A DNA stretch of 64,000 nucleotides from Curvularia sp. ZM96 (GCA_022457065.1 JAJGBQ010000009.1:1-64000), one strand, 5' to 3'. Shown: positions 10,997 through 22,008, numbered from the stretch's first letter. Program-made: numbers and translations. Notes: a model not told the origin generated them from the sequence alone.

Positions 10997-11232
10997 TGTA
11001 ACGGGCTGGTGCCCTTTGGTCTTACTCCTCGATGGGATCTCGGGTCGTCCAAGGATCAGATAACGCGCACTGGTCTCTTCGTTGATCTGACAACGTGCAC
11101 TGATCAATACTTGATCACTGTTGATTGTCACTCACGATAATATTGATCCTACACGTAGCACTAGATAGCTCTCTATCGAATACAATTCCTTGTATACCAA
11201 AGCGATTGCTCCACGGAGCGTAGCCCCTTACA
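10997..11232. mobile_element. Solo LTR, family LTR-1
   Basis: It begins TGTAACGGGC and ends CCCCTTACA, with the five bases TGTAC duplicated directly on both sides (10992-10996 and 11233-11237). Length 236 bp, no internal retrotransposon sequence. The last 140 bp recur at about 44930-45067. The clean target duplication makes this a confident solo LTR. Confidence 0.88.
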
Positions 11233-11237
11233 TGTAC

Positions 11238-11900
11238 GTTAGGTTTACAAAAACATGCTTAAGTCTTTTGGAATTTTAAAACAATTAGTGTGGGTAGTTA
11301 GTGCGTGCAACAGTTTAGTTAATATAATATACTCTTTATCGCTAAGAGTTTAACTTTCTATAGTTATTTAATATATAATAACTCTACTACTAGTTATAAT
11401 AGTTATTAAAAGAGTAGTTATAATAACTAATCGAATTATAAAATCTAGAAACATAAATTTTATACTAACGTATCTCACGGACAAGTACGCTACATGTCAG
11501 AATATGGGCATATTTTAGGTGGTGGACAGAATCCGGGGGTGGATCAGACACACGGATTCTGTGGATCAGTCAGATTAGTCAGCGCGCACGATCCACCGCG
11601 ATCCAACTGATCCAACCCCTTTGAAGCAGGGTGGATCAGACAAGACAGAACAACAGAGATCAGATAAAACAATACAATCAATAATCCATCCATTATTCAC
11701 CCATCTTTGATAAATCATCACAATCTGACAATTCTATAGGACTAAGGTCTAGAAAGTTACTAAGAAATTAGAAACTTAGGTTAATCCTAACCTTAGTTCT
11801 ATTAGGGATTAAGGATAGAAGTAGCATCTATTTTAGACGTTGTTCTAACCTTAGTTCCGTCGGGGATTGAGGATAGAGTGAGCCTTGTTCTAGTATTGTT
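11238..11900. other. AT-rich intergenic stretch with a short direct repeat
   Basis: AT-rich sequence with GGATCAG-containing segments at 11540-11660. Two related 38-bp copies follow at about 11789-11826 and 11845-11883 (CTAACCTTAGTTC...GGGATT.AGGATAGA). No gene recognised. It is the 3' flank of the membrane-protein gene that starts at 13148. Confidence 0.45.
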
Positions 11901-13148
11901 TTACTGCCTTTTCTCTTGCGATGCCTTATACGTTTTCTCCCATGCTTTATGGCGTTGCGTATCAAGCAGCCTCTTTCTTTCGTTAGGATCCCTAGACGCC
12001 CACCATAACACCTCCCATTCTAGCAAGTCTCCAGGGAAGAATTCTTTGACAAGCGCATTGCCACAGCTAGGAAATCTTGTTTCAAACTCCATAATAGTCC
12101 ACATAACCTTTGGTTCAACGAAAACGTTCGGCACACGCTGGACCTCTTCCTCGTTGATATCAAGCTTTATAGGTAGTCCGAGCGCTGCAGGCGTCCGTGG
12201 TACACCTGCAACGACGAGGTTCTGTACCATACCAAGTCCACCTACAGCAATCAAATACCATGTATCTGTCTCGATACCACAACACGTAACTAACAGTACA
12301 AGCCAGAAGAGGGCCAGTATCGAAGTATAGATCCGAGTTGAGCTACGTTCGGGCGCTCTCGCGACAGCTAGCGCTTCCATGTCGAAGCCATGGTCTGCGC
12401 CCAGGATCACAATAACATGCTGATAGCCATTTCCTTGAGTTATGGCAACATCCTTCTTCCTACGTTCTGGTGTCCATTTCTCTATCCTCCACTGCGGCAG
12501 AGATGCAGATGCGTATGCTATGACGGTGCCAGCGGTAGTAGCGATGAATATGTTCCGATTGTTGTGAAGGCTCCATGGAATTGCTGCAATACCTAACTGG
12601 AGGATGGACACGAAAAGCCCACTCCACCACACCCAGTCACGATCAGGCAAGCCCAGCTCTGCACCGTCAACCCATCTGTAAACAGCAATGCACAGCGCGG
12701 CATTAGAACGACCTAAGGTTATCTTTGCTATGGGTGGCACTGGGCTAGTTGACGGCGCGGAAATTGGATGGTGAGAGACTCGGTCCTCCTCATCTGGACG
12801 CATGGGAGGTTGGAGAAGGCACTCTCTCACCTCTTGAGGCATCCAGTACTTGTAGTCTTTCATGAACCTGCCGAGAAGCCAGGAATTGTTCCCGCGGTTA
12901 TATCCGTTTTTGAGATTGATGACTTTCAGTGGTATTTCGGGCGGGCAGCGTCCCAAAAGCTTGTCGTTCCCGATAGCCGCTACAACGGCTGAGATGGCAT
13001 ATGCAACCCATCCAAACGAAAAGGCTACAGGAGTGAGTACTCTGCCCGTAACACAGGCCAAAGCGAGAAGAATAACATCGCCTCCAACAATGAGGAGAAC
13101 GGAGAAGACGTCGCCAGGACTCCTCCACTGGGCTCGGAATTCTGACAT
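11901..13148 (-). CDS. Multi-pass membrane protein, unknown function
   Basis: 415 residues from an ATG at 13148, no intron needed. Predicted membrane segments lie near residues 14-33, 41-60, 174-191, 200-217, 276-292 and 298-316, with a long charged loop between residues 62 and 150 and a hydrophilic C-terminal 90 residues rich in W and E. That arrangement suggests an integral membrane protein of plasma or internal membranes. It resembles uncharacterised proteins common in accessory regions of Dothideomycete genomes, but I cannot name a family or substrate. The reading frame shows no damage, unlike many neighbours. Confidence 0.75.
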   Translation of the reverse strand: MSEFRAQWRSPGDVFSVLLIVGGDVILLALACVTGRVLTPVAFSFGWVAYAISAVVAAIGNDKLLGRCPPEIPLKVINLKNGYNRGNNSWLLGRFMKDYKYWMPQEVRECLLQPPMRPDEEDRVSHHPISAPSTSPVPPIAKITLGRSNAALCIAVYRWVDGAELGLPDRDWVWWSGLFVSILQLGIAAIPWSLHNNRNIFIATTAGTVIAYASASLPQWRIEKWTPERRKKDVAITQGNGYQHVIVILGADHGFDMEALAVARAPERSSTRIYTSILALFWLVLLVTCCGIETDTWYLIAVGGLGMVQNLVVAGVPRTPAALGLPIKLDINEEEVQRVPNVFVEPKVMWTIMEFETRFPSCGNALVKEFFPGDLLEWEVLWWASRDPNERKRLLDTQRHKAWEKTYKASQEKRQ

Positions 13149-13219
13149 CGTGATAGTGGTTCAACAGAAGCTGGCACTCGAAAGCAGAGGTGATGCAGAG
13201 CGCGAGGGGAAGGGTGCTG

Positions 13220-13793
13220 TCAGTAGCTCAGTGGCATAGAACTGAGCTTCTGACTTGATAATCAGCGCCATACTGGCGGCCAGATTAGGACCAGCACGGC
13301 GTGCCGGGGGTGCTGAGTTTGACTCTGGCCAGGGCCAGGATCAGCCAAGCCGGTTTACTTTGGTGGTTGAGCCAGTCTGGTGGTTGTTGAACCAGCTAGG
13401 TGACTAGTGAGCCAGAGGTGGTCGTGGTACCAGCCTAGTGGCGTCAGCCAGCTAAGGTGGCTATTGAGCCAGCCTAGTGGCTAGTGAACCAGCCAAAGTA
13501 GACTATAGGGTAACTAGCGTATCTAGAGCCCTGAGAGCTGCTGGGAGGTCCAGTATAGGAGTATCCCTAGGAGAGCTCGGGACGAGCTCTGCCTAAGAAG
13601 GGGGATATTGTCAAGACCTGGTCAGTTTGACTGGTAGATGCCCGGCTATGTCTACTACTTATACTGTTGTATGCCCGGTAATCAGCATGGCGCTGATTAT
13701 TCCTACCTTTTGGTTGTAGTGAACCAGTGGCATAGAGCTGAGCTTCTGACAGGTGCTTACATATAAGCAGCACAGCTGGCCTTACTTCTGACA
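13220..13793. mobile_element. Degenerate LTR retrotransposon remnant
   Basis: A purine tract (AAGAAGGGGGA, 13597-13605) sits three bases before TGTCAAGACC at 13609, as at a 3' LTR junction. The candidate LTR ends TTCTGACA at 13751 or 13793. A sequence like its end (GGCATAGA.CTGAGCTTCTGAC) also occurs at 13231-13252, where a 5' LTR could have ended. Between them (13330-13500) are degenerate GAGCCAGCCTAGTGGC-type repeats. No target duplication found. Confidence 0.4.
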
Positions 13794-14810
13794 GGATTGC
13801 CCCGGTCTTACCGATTTCCCGACAGTGTATCATTGGAACATCATGGCAGCGGGATTCTGTAGCCCCGAATCATATCAGTTCGCTGAATCAGCGTCATATG
13901 TATTGCCCTGCCACTCGTTTTGCTACCGCCCAACCCCTACGTCAGGAGGATGCATTCATTGTGGTTTCTGGAATAAGGTAATAAGAGACAGCCTAGTCCA
14001 GCCCGGCCTATCCGCGTGGCTGCCTTCCCAGCTATCTATGCACACCTTCTTCCGCTCACGTTTCAAAAGATGACGGATGATGTTCGCGCGCTGACTAGCA
14101 CAGCAATTCTGCAGCAGGCATTGGGACGACCAACACGCGGTCCCCGTCATACCCACCGTTGCGCTGTTCAGCCGAGCGGGGACGCTATTGACAACGTCAT
14201 CTTCCAACGCTTGTGCTCGTGATCAGCCTCTTGTCGGTGAATATTAGTCTGCTAACTAAGCATACAGGCGTGGCTGCTACGGTGCTAATGGGCGTGAGTG
14301 GCGGGCTACGTCTGAACAAGACGCATGCTGCTGGCTCTGCAACTGCGATGAACCCAGTAGTGTTCACGTCGCTAGCAAGGACGGCCTAGACTGTTTCCAT
14401 GGTACTCCCTTCTGATTGCACTACCTAGGTGAAAGAGAGCGGGGAAGAGATGTCTATCGGGGTGTGCTGACAAGAGCCAATAAATCGCCAGCAAACAAAA
14501 AACGAATTGAAGGTGGTGGGGAGATGCTAGTAGGGCATCTGCGTATCAGCAGCCCCTACCTGTTGCGTTGGTAGACTAGTGAATCCAAGCCAGCGATCAA
14601 GCCACTCTTGTACCCCGCTGTTACTTTTCCTCTTTGCCCCGCTATCGCTTTGCTACTTCATCATGTCTATGCCACTAAAGGCACGTAGAAATACTAAAAA
14701 ACTATACTCAACAAACTCATCTCACATCTGACATGATCTGAATTCACACCAAACGCCGATTACATCAAAAGCCTTCACCGCACTAAGCTTTGGTCCGTCC
14801 CGCAGCTACC
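13794..14810. other. Intergenic and 5' flank of the HET gene
   Basis: Several overlapping open frames of 60-85 codons occur on both strands, none with a recognisable motif. The 14650-14810 part is AT-rich and probably holds the HET promoter and 5' leader. Confidence 0.4.
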
Positions 14811-16496
14811 ATGTCCTATCTAGGGATTGCACAAGCTGGGCTGGATAAGCACGCTGAGAAGGATTTCGCCTATGGAGATGGTACGAAGCCTGGTCGTTTT
14901 CGGTTCCTTGACTGTAAAAGATATATCGATAAAAAATTGATCTGTATCCAGGAGTTTACAGAGCTTCCAGAGTCACAGTATGCCGCAATTTCCTACGTCT
15001 GGCGAGGGTTGAAGGCACAGCAGAACGATTCTTCTTGTACCGTTGCATTTTCTGTAGAAGGCGCCAAAGATGCCGATCCGATTTCCTTCAGCCTTTTGCA
15101 CACCGTTTGCGTTGCCGCACTGTACTTCAAGTGCCCGTTGCTATGGCTCGACCGTCTGTCCATCATTCAGACCAGTAAGGAAGATAAGACATGGCAGATC
15201 AAGAATATGTTCGATTTATATCAGAGATGCAAAGTCTGCTTAGTTCTCCCAGGCGGTTTAGCGAGGCTTGCGAGTCTTACCGAAGGTACACCGTGGATCC
15301 ATCGCGCCTGGACTCTACAAGAGTCACTGGCTCCACCGTCAGTCCAGGTCCTGTATCAATGGGCTTGGGGTACTTGCTACCTTCAGAACAATGAGACCGT
15401 TGAGATTTTAGAAGTCGTGCCTCAAAGGGCCGCTGCAACAAGCCTAGACATGCTCCTCAGGGCATGCATGAAATTATCAAGGATACGATTCGGTGATCCT
15501 AGTGACCCAGGGCCCGAAGTTTGTACAACGGTTCCTGAAAGTCCAAGAGCAGCGGTGTTGAGCGACGAGGAATGGTTAAGCGACGAGGAATGGTTAATCG
15601 AAGAGGAATGGTCAGACTACGTGATTGGGCTACTGGGGAAGACCGAAGAAATACAGCCAACGATACTAAGCGATGGAGATGAAGATGGAGGAATACATCG
15701 CTTGAACACACTTCTCGGAGCTCTGACTCAAGGATCGAATGAAGGAAGATCAAATGCTATATGGCGATCAGCGCTCTTGCGGACTTCGTCTAGGCCAGTC
15801 GACATGGTACTTAGCATCATGGGTCTCCTTGGCGTGAAGCTCGACCCGGCTTCTTTTGCCCCTGAAGACAGGCAGAAAGCTACGATTCAACTAGTAAAAC
15901 AGCTCCTGCAGCGAGGCTTCCGCGCAGAATGGTTAGGGGTTGCTCCCCAAGTACGCATACCCGCTGGTCTGAGCACGACGCCTATGATGCCGCAAACAAG
16001 TGTTGCAGGACGAGCTTATCTGGAAAGTTTCCAAGGCCGTAAAGAGGTATCCGTGATGCTTGGGAACGCTTTTCTGGATACATGGTGGTGGCTCGACCGT
16101 TCACCAAAAGGTTCCATGGACGACTCCGGCATTTTGAAGATCCGGGCAAAGGCGATGGCGGTAGAGCAGGGCGAGAAGTCGCCTAGGGATATATATTGTT
16201 CGAACCATGGCCCAGCCCAATCCAATTGCAATATCATTGACGATTGCGCAAATCAACAGAGATGGAGTTTCCAATCTTCAGCAAGTAGCGACCACTTCGC
16301 TGTTGATATCGGACAACGGACAGCCTATAGACATGGCTTGGTAGCCAAGATTAATATACCACATACAACCCTGTTGATGATCCTAGGTCCATGCTCGAAT
16401 AAGGCCGTATCTGGCTTTAAGATCATAGGCTATGCGTGGGCGGATACTCTGATTGCAAAACGTTGGCACAAAAAAGACTTCAATATTTATCCATAG
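14811..16496 (+). CDS. HET-domain (heterokaryon incompatibility) protein
   Basis: 561 residues from the ATG at 14811, in a CTACCATGT context; an in-frame TTG lies 21 bases upstream. The HET domain (PF06985) occupies about residues 45-195, shown by YAAISYVWRG, LLWLDRLSIIQ and WIHRAWTLQE, the usual three blocks. HET proteins trigger cell death after fusion of incompatible hyphae or act in broader non-self responses. Residues near 245-265 hold three copies of a DEEWL-type acidic repeat, encoded by a short tandem duplication. The C-terminal 300 residues are family-variable. No intron or damage seen. It stands alone, flanked by repeats. Confidence 0.9.
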   Translation: MSYLGIAQAGLDKHAEKDFAYGDGTKPGRFRFLDCKRYIDKKLICIQEFTELPESQYAAISYVWRGLKAQQNDSSCTVAFSVEGAKDADPISFSLLHTVCVAALYFKCPLLWLDRLSIIQTSKEDKTWQIKNMFDLYQRCKVCLVLPGGLARLASLTEGTPWIHRAWTLQESLAPPSVQVLYQWAWGTCYLQNNETVEILEVVPQRAAATSLDMLLRACMKLSRIRFGDPSDPGPEVCTTVPESPRAAVLSDEEWLSDEEWLIEEEWSDYVIGLLGKTEEIQPTILSDGDEDGGIHRLNTLLGALTQGSNEGRSNAIWRSALLRTSSRPVDMVLSIMGLLGVKLDPASFAPEDRQKATIQLVKQLLQRGFRAEWLGVAPQVRIPAGLSTTPMMPQTSVAGRAYLESFQGRKEVSVMLGNAFLDTWWWLDRSPKGSMDDSGILKIRAKAMAVEQGEKSPRDIYCSNHGPAQSNCNIIDDCANQQRWSFQSSASSDHFAVDIGQRTAYRHGLVAKINIPHTTLLMILGPCSNKAVSGFKIIGYAWADTLIAKRWHKKDFNIYP

Positions 16497-17519
16497 TTGA
16501 TACCAACAGAATGTAGTGTTAACATTAGGTTGCTAGATGAGGAGACATTAGGTTCTAATAATGTTCAATGAACATAACTCCCCTTAAGTAACGCCCTCTT
16601 AAGTAAAAGAGCCTATGCTCAATCCTTGACAGCAACCTAATTTGGAAAAAAAAGTACGACCCTCTATAGGCTACTCTACTATAGTTAATAAGATTCTCTA
16701 ATGTTCCTAACCTTGTTACACTATAACTTAATATATTCTAAAAGATCTAACGTATAAATATAGTAAGTGGCTAGGTATAGCGACTAGCTAAAAATGCTTA
16801 CACCCTAGTTATTTGTAGTTATAGTATTTTCCTAAGAACTACTCGCAGTGGGCGTAACCCTAAGTTAGCATAGGCTACATCTACGAACACTAACCCTCTA
16901 GCATACGCTATTAGATAACTTGCGCCATCTATATTGCAGCACAGTAAGAAGCAGCTTATTCCATGCGTATAACGTTCTTGCATTACTAACACAAGTTGCA
17001 CGAGTTTTGTAGTGGCGCAGGCAAGAGTAATCGGATTAGTATCGGCAACAGAGTCACTCAGAGGCATATAAAAGTGCGTGGGACATCTAAGGAGCCTTGA
17101 TTTGACTAAACACCTATAGGCCTTATACGAAAGGATATCAAAAATCTGCAAGATAGCTATGTGGGACAACTAGTACTTATACCAGCTGTAGTTAATCCGA
17201 TTCGGATCAACCTCGGATCGATGTCGGATCTCCAGCCGTATGGCTACCGAGAGGCTGCGATAATGTATCGTTACAAATTTCTAGCATAATTCTGGCTCTT
17301 ATTAAGCACTCCTATGATTCTGCAGAGCCCTAATGCTAAGCCTATTTAAGCGCGAATCGGGGGTGTCAAAATCCGCGAATTAGGGGGATAAAGTAGCCAG
17401 ATACGGACGGAAGCCCTAACGGTAAGCCAATTTTAGCACAAATCAGGCCTCTTTCGTCGCCTTATATCGGTTAGGGGGGTATCTAGAAAACTTTCCAAGA
17501 TACCCCCATCTAGCGTTGT
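16497..17519. repeat. Subtelomeric repeat family A plus a repeat S fragment
   Basis: 16820-17010 matches 26290-26520 and, more weakly, 20510-20640 and 30430-30590 (CGAACACTAACC, CATACGCTATT, TTGCAGCAC, CAAGTTGCACGAG). The 116-codon open frame on the minus strand here (16819-17169) is part of the repeat, not a gene. 17330-17475 is a diverged repeat S terminal segment ending CGGTTAGG. Confidence 0.65.
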
Positions 17520-17906
17520 TCTGTTGTGTCGCGCTGCTGTTGAGACTTTCTTGGTAACCCTAAACTTGGGGTTAGCTTGGGGTTAAGCCCTAACCCTAGC
17601 CCTAACTCTACATACAGCGACTACCCTATGCACGCATGTATACAACGCTGCGAGTTTCGCGCTGCTATTGGGGAGACTGCAAAAGACTTTCTTAGTCACC
17701 GCATATGCTATGACACCCTCTGGGGCCTATATTGGGTTGCACTTGGGGTTAAGTCAACCCTAACGCTAAGCCTATTCGAGCGCGAATCGGGGGTCTCAGA
17801 TTTCGCGAATCGGGGGGTGCAAAGCAGCCAAACTCGGCGCGAAACCCTAACGCTAAGCCTATTTCGTCACGAATCAGGCCTCTTTCGCCGCCTCATATTG
17901 GTTAGG
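17520..17906. repeat. Telomere-like repeat S, copy 2
   Basis: Closely parallels 9040-9441: CTTTCTTGGTAACCCTAAAC, the GGGGTTAGCTTGGGGTTAAG block, degenerate CCCTAA tracts, the paired CGCGAATCGGGGG box, and the terminal CCTCATATTGGTTAGG at 17906. It ends inside the OrsD paralogue: the TTA of its GGTTAGG provides that frame's TAA stop at 17902-17904. Confidence 0.75.
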
Positions 17907-20151
17907 GCACCACAAGCCAAAGGTAATAGACAAGGAGTTCGCTAACCTCAGGCGGTAGATAGCGGTGGATGATCTTGGTGGATCCTGTGATGCTATAGCC
18001 TTTGTGGTAGGAAGTCACAAATGTAACTAGGCCATTCTCGAGAAAGATGTTTCGCCGAATTCCGTGTTGCGAGTTTCGCCACTGAAGTGTAAGAAGCTCT
18101 GTCCCTCTAGCAGGCTGTCCGCCCGTCATATGAACAAGGAGCAGAAGCCGTTGGAGGAAGGTTTTTATTGCATCAAGATAGCTCTTCACTCGCTTCTTTT
18201 TCCACGTAGTAGAATGCTGGCCATCCAAGAACTGCTTTCTAAGCCAACCATGGTCCCTAATACGGCGGAGGAGCCAGCGATCATAACTAGCTAGCTGATC
18301 CTCGTTACGCTTGTCTAGAAGAAAACTCCAATCTGGGGTGTTGATAGTTGGGTCATCTTTTAGCTCTCGTAAGCGCACTGGTGGAACGGTGTCTGCTCTG
18401 CTTTCTGTGTCTCTATCGGGCGGTAGTAGCAACAAATCATGGAGTTGCTTTTGAGCTAGCTCGACCTGGTCACGCATGAACCAACGAAGCGCAGTCATAG
18501 ATAGCTCAAAGTTCTTATAAGATAGATGTTCGCCGTCGTCTGTCCATATGATATGTCCTAAGGCAGTCGTGCTATCCCGGACTTTGCAGCCGTATGAGCG
18601 GATCTTAAGTATCCAATTCATTGGAGATCGGCTCCCATATACCATAAACCGGTCTTGCATCTCATCGATTAGATCGGCTGGGAAGTCAACTAGTCCACTC
18701 TTGGCAGAACGTATCCCCTTTTGTAAAACCAGAATTTGGGCTAACTTAACGAATGCTGAAAGATCGGGTGTATACGAAACTGGGTCCCGGAAGCCGCCGC
18801 TTTTAACATCAATGCCAAGAATAGCGAGAAAGCCGACGACAAGGCTATCGTAGACATTTCCTTTAAGACAATGATCTAGCAACGAGATACACAACTCTAG
18901 GCACAGATCCTGATGGGATCTAGACTCTCTCTCTCTATCATCCTCCTCTTCATCGGTTTTCCGGAGGGCAGCAAATAGCCGATCTAGCGCAGTCGACTGC
19001 GCATCACTAACGACATAGTGGAGGAAGGGAGCCTGCTGCAGCAGCACCACGCGGGAAACAAAGCAGAGCAGCTGCATCCAGACTTTCTTGTATCGCTTGT
19101 ACGTCCCTTCCTGTAGCTTGACTAGAAGTGGCCGATGGTACTGCCGACCACGAATAAAACTGTTTACCCGATGCTGGTCGAACACGCTTGCCTCATCAGC
19201 CAGGATGGCAGTGCGAGCTTCATCAACAAGCCTGTCAAAGACATCGATAAGCGCAAGCAATTGGTGATCACCGTTTTCGATAGCTGCATATGTTGGGAGG
19301 TGAATGAGCTGCGCGACATCCTGCAGGCGGTGGCCGTGAAGATACTGGTGCCATCGGGTTACCTCAAGCCACGGTACGAGGCCTAGAGGATATGTCCCTA
19401 GAGGCTCTATACCAAATCCTGTTCCTGAAGTGTCTCTAGCCTCTTCCTGTTCTATAGCTGTAAGCTGTCTCTCTATTTGATCCCAACAGTCTTCTTCTCT
19501 ACCCGGAGTGGTATCAAGCGTAGGTACGCTATCCGCGAGTTCAGCCCTAGGTGTATCTTCGACTTGAAACAAGACTCGATACGCCCTCTGCGTAAAGAAC
19601 GCCTGGCAGCTTACTTTTGCAAAATGCACCGTCTCGCTGGCTGTAGGTCTTCCCACTCTTCCAGGTTTACGTTGGCTTCTAGGATTGACCCAGCCATGCT
19701 CATGTCGGCAATGCCTTTGTATTTGTTTGAGAGCACGGCAGATAAAACGACACGGCAGACCAGTTCGAGGGTCTTGCATGGGACAGAGGAAGCCGGTGCA
19801 GAGAGGAAGCTGAGGAATGCGAGGAATCGGAGTTGTTGGGATACGCAGAGAGGTCTGCCGATCGTGATCAGTCCATAGTAGTGGACGCGTTTCGGACTGG
19901 ATTCGAAGCTTCTGTAGAAGGACCCGGCAGGTCGCGCTACTTAGGTTGTGGTGCTCGTGTAGATGGGTTTGAAGATGGTAGGGTAGAACGCAAGTGCGAT
20001 GTAATCGACATACGATGAGCTTATATTTAGGTAGGTAGTCAACTAAAGAGTCTAGTAGGTCGTTATAGATAGAATCTATAGTAAAAGAGCGTGTATCTAC
20101 TATATTAGAGGGAATGTGTATAGAAGAAGATAGTATAGGAGAGCGAACGCG
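17902..20151 (-). pseudogene. OrsD / recombinase-like paralogue of the telomeric helicase, truncated
   Basis: The frame is open for 749 codons back to a stop at 20152-20154. The first internal ATG is at 19779, but coding similarity continues upstream (LIVCRLHRTCVLPYHLQTHL, a zinc-finger pattern), so the true start is missing. A second cysteine/histidine cluster (CTGFLC, CRFIC, IQRHCRHEHGW) completes an OrsD-type N-terminus. The middle aligns with the helicase gene at 4302-8750: VKSYL, GGQPARGTELLTL and YHKG correspond to VRAYL, SGQPARGSEIVTM and YHKS. The protein stops before the YRHTA motif and all helicase motifs, cut by repeat S. Repeat family B abuts its 5' side. Probably non-functional as a helicase. 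Confidence 0.7.
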
Positions 20152-20903
20152 TTACGCGTACGCGTGTAGGTGCGCACGTGCACGTAAGACAGAGTAAAAA
20201 GGTTAGATTAAGAAAGGTTATAAGGCAGACTTATCAGCAAGGCTAAGAGGAGAATGGGAGAGATGAGAGAGGGCAAAATGAAGAGGAGAGGGGCTTCCAG
20301 CGAGGGCAACCGTTGCCCTTCTTTAAAACTCCCTTATTGGCCGCCCATACCAATATAGTAGTATGTCAACCTAAGAAATAGATTAAGATAAGAGAAATAT
20401 AAAATAAGGTGCCTAGAACACGTTACCAAGTATCCCCAACTAACGCTCCTAGATTATTGTCTGCTGCTTATGTACTTAACTAGTGGTATTCTTTCACGTC
20501 AGTTATAGCAATTTGCTAAGAACCGCTCGCGCCTGGCGTGGCCCTAACTGGCAGCGCAACCCTAAGTTAGCACGGGCCATGCCCACGAACACTAACTTCC
20601 TCCCCTATTGTATCTAATAACTCACGCTACATAAGTCGCATGATTATAAAACGTAGTGCATTGAACGTGCGCGAGTCTCCTGCATCTAAGGTAGAAGTTG
20701 CATCTGTTTTGAATATGGTTTGGACGGTATCTGCTACTGTGAACTGGTGGGTAAATGGGCAGGGGTACAACGCGCTATCCGACTATAATTCCCTTTCGAC
20801 TATAATTCCGTTTGGCATAATGTGTAGAATCTGTAGGATAGGAAATGATTGGCCTTTAGCAAGATCAAGGATCTTGGCAAAGTCCTAAACATTTTTACAA
20901 AGG
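20152..20903. repeat. Repeat family B fragment and family A fragment
   Basis: 20140-20330 carries the TTACGCGTACGCGT..GTGCGCACGTGCACGTAAGACAGAG signature seen at 23880, 39370, 43240 and, inverted, 50465. 20510-20640 is a family A fragment. 20765-20835 carries the family B end (ACGCGCTATCCGACTATAAT...GGCATAATGTGTAG). No gene seen. Confidence 0.6.
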
Positions 20904-20924
20904 AACCCTAACCCTAACCCTAAC
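20904..20924 (+). repeat. Interstitial telomere repeat
   Basis: Just over three CCCTAA units in the same orientation as the terminal telomere. The stop codon of the minus-strand gene 20920-22008 lies inside it. Confidence 0.85.
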
Positions 20925-22008
20925 TCAAGGGGATGTAATCCGTACACAATAAGTGTTTGTCGTCCTTTTTTTTAGATAGTTCGAATATCAGTAAACATTC
21001 CTTCATTGGCTGATTGTCGATTTCATGACGGCCCTCAACTCGGACAACAAGGTTTTTGCCGTCAGATTGAACATCCCTTATAGTTGGGCGGTCATTTTTG
21101 TCCGTCCATTCTAATTTGTGTTCCTTAGATACTTTCCACTTTGGGATCACATCATCATTGGCGTATTTATACATTCCCCATTCTGGCTGGAAGTTTTCTT
21201 TGCACCACCTCACTTTAGCCAGACTTATCTCTGGGTACTTGTAACCACAGCATGCAAAATATACCTCGCCTCGACCTGCAAAACAAGTAAACTGTGGCCA
21301 ATTGTCTATGGCATCTCCTATGTAAAAAGATTCCGGTATCGATTCTGAGATTGGATCATATATGATAAACTCGCCTTCGTTATGACAGGCTATATCGCCA
21401 TTTTCCGAAATGTCCACTAGTTCGAAATCTTCCAATTCATTAATCTCTTCATATGTCTTCTCGAGGTTTTTGTAATCAATCCGGTGTATAAAAATGCTCT
21501 CTCGATCTTGTGTTGCGAACAAAATTGTTTTGATTTCGTTGTCGATTTTTAGCTTATGGATAGATTCTTCGAAAGAGAAATTGTATGGCTGATCGGACTT
21601 TCTCAAAAGGACTATTTCATGATTTTCAGTCTGATAAACAAGTACTTCTGCGTTGCACCCAAGCAAGGTGATCGCTCGGCCTGAGGTATCACGTTCGAAA
21701 TTGTTATAGGCACTCAGCTTCTCAAGTCCAGAACTGATAAGCTTATACTTAGGTTTATCTTTTTGGTCCTTTATGAATGAAAAGATTGTCCCATCTGATA
21801 GGCCAGCATAGAACCTATTGCGGAAGTTGATCAAGGACGTGAATCGAGGAGTGGGTTTTTTGTGGCGTCTTTTAAATATTTTTTCGAAAACGATTGCTTT
21901 AGTCGAAATTTGGTAGATAACAACCCGCCTAGGTGCAACGATAAATGCATAGTAATCTTTTCCAAAAGCGGAAAATATCACACTACCACGACAGGGTTTT
22001 GAATGCAT
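20920..22008 (-). CDS. Unrecognised 362-aa protein, possible beta-propeller, 3' end in telomere repeat
   Basis: Starts at ATG 22008 and reads without interruption to a TAG at 20920-20922. The sequence alternates short hydrophobic strands and charged loops (AFIVAPRRVVIYQI, RFYAGLSDGTIFSFI, NGDIACHNEGEFIIYD, FAGRGEVYFACCG), a pattern like a WD or Kelch propeller, though I see no diagnostic WD motif. No signal peptide or membrane segment. The stop comes from an interstitial CCCTAA tract, so the C-terminus may be shortened. Function unknown. It is AT-richer than the HET gene. Family B repeat lies downstream and transposase relics lie upstream. Confidence 0.65.
   Translation of the reverse strand: MHSKPCRGSVIFSAFGKDYYAFIVAPRRVVIYQISTKAIVFEKIFKRRHKKPTPRFTSLINFRNRFYAGLSDGTIFSFIKDQKDKPKYKLISSGLEKLSAYNNFERDTSGRAITLLGCNAEVLVYQTENHEIVLLRKSDQPYNFSFEESIHKLKIDNEIKTILFATQDRESIFIHRIDYKNLEKTYEEINELEDFELVDISENGDIACHNEGEFIIYDPISESIPESFYIGDAIDNWPQFTCFAGRGEVYFACCGYKYPEISLAKVRWCKENFQPEWGMYKYANDDVIPKWKVSKEHKLEWTDKNDRPTIRDVQSDGKNLVVRVEGRHEIDNQPMKECLLIFELSKKKDDKHLLCTDYIPLS

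Noticed and set aside
16819..17169. 116-codon minus-strand frame
   Set aside because: It is part of repeat family A; other copies of the repeat are not open in that frame.
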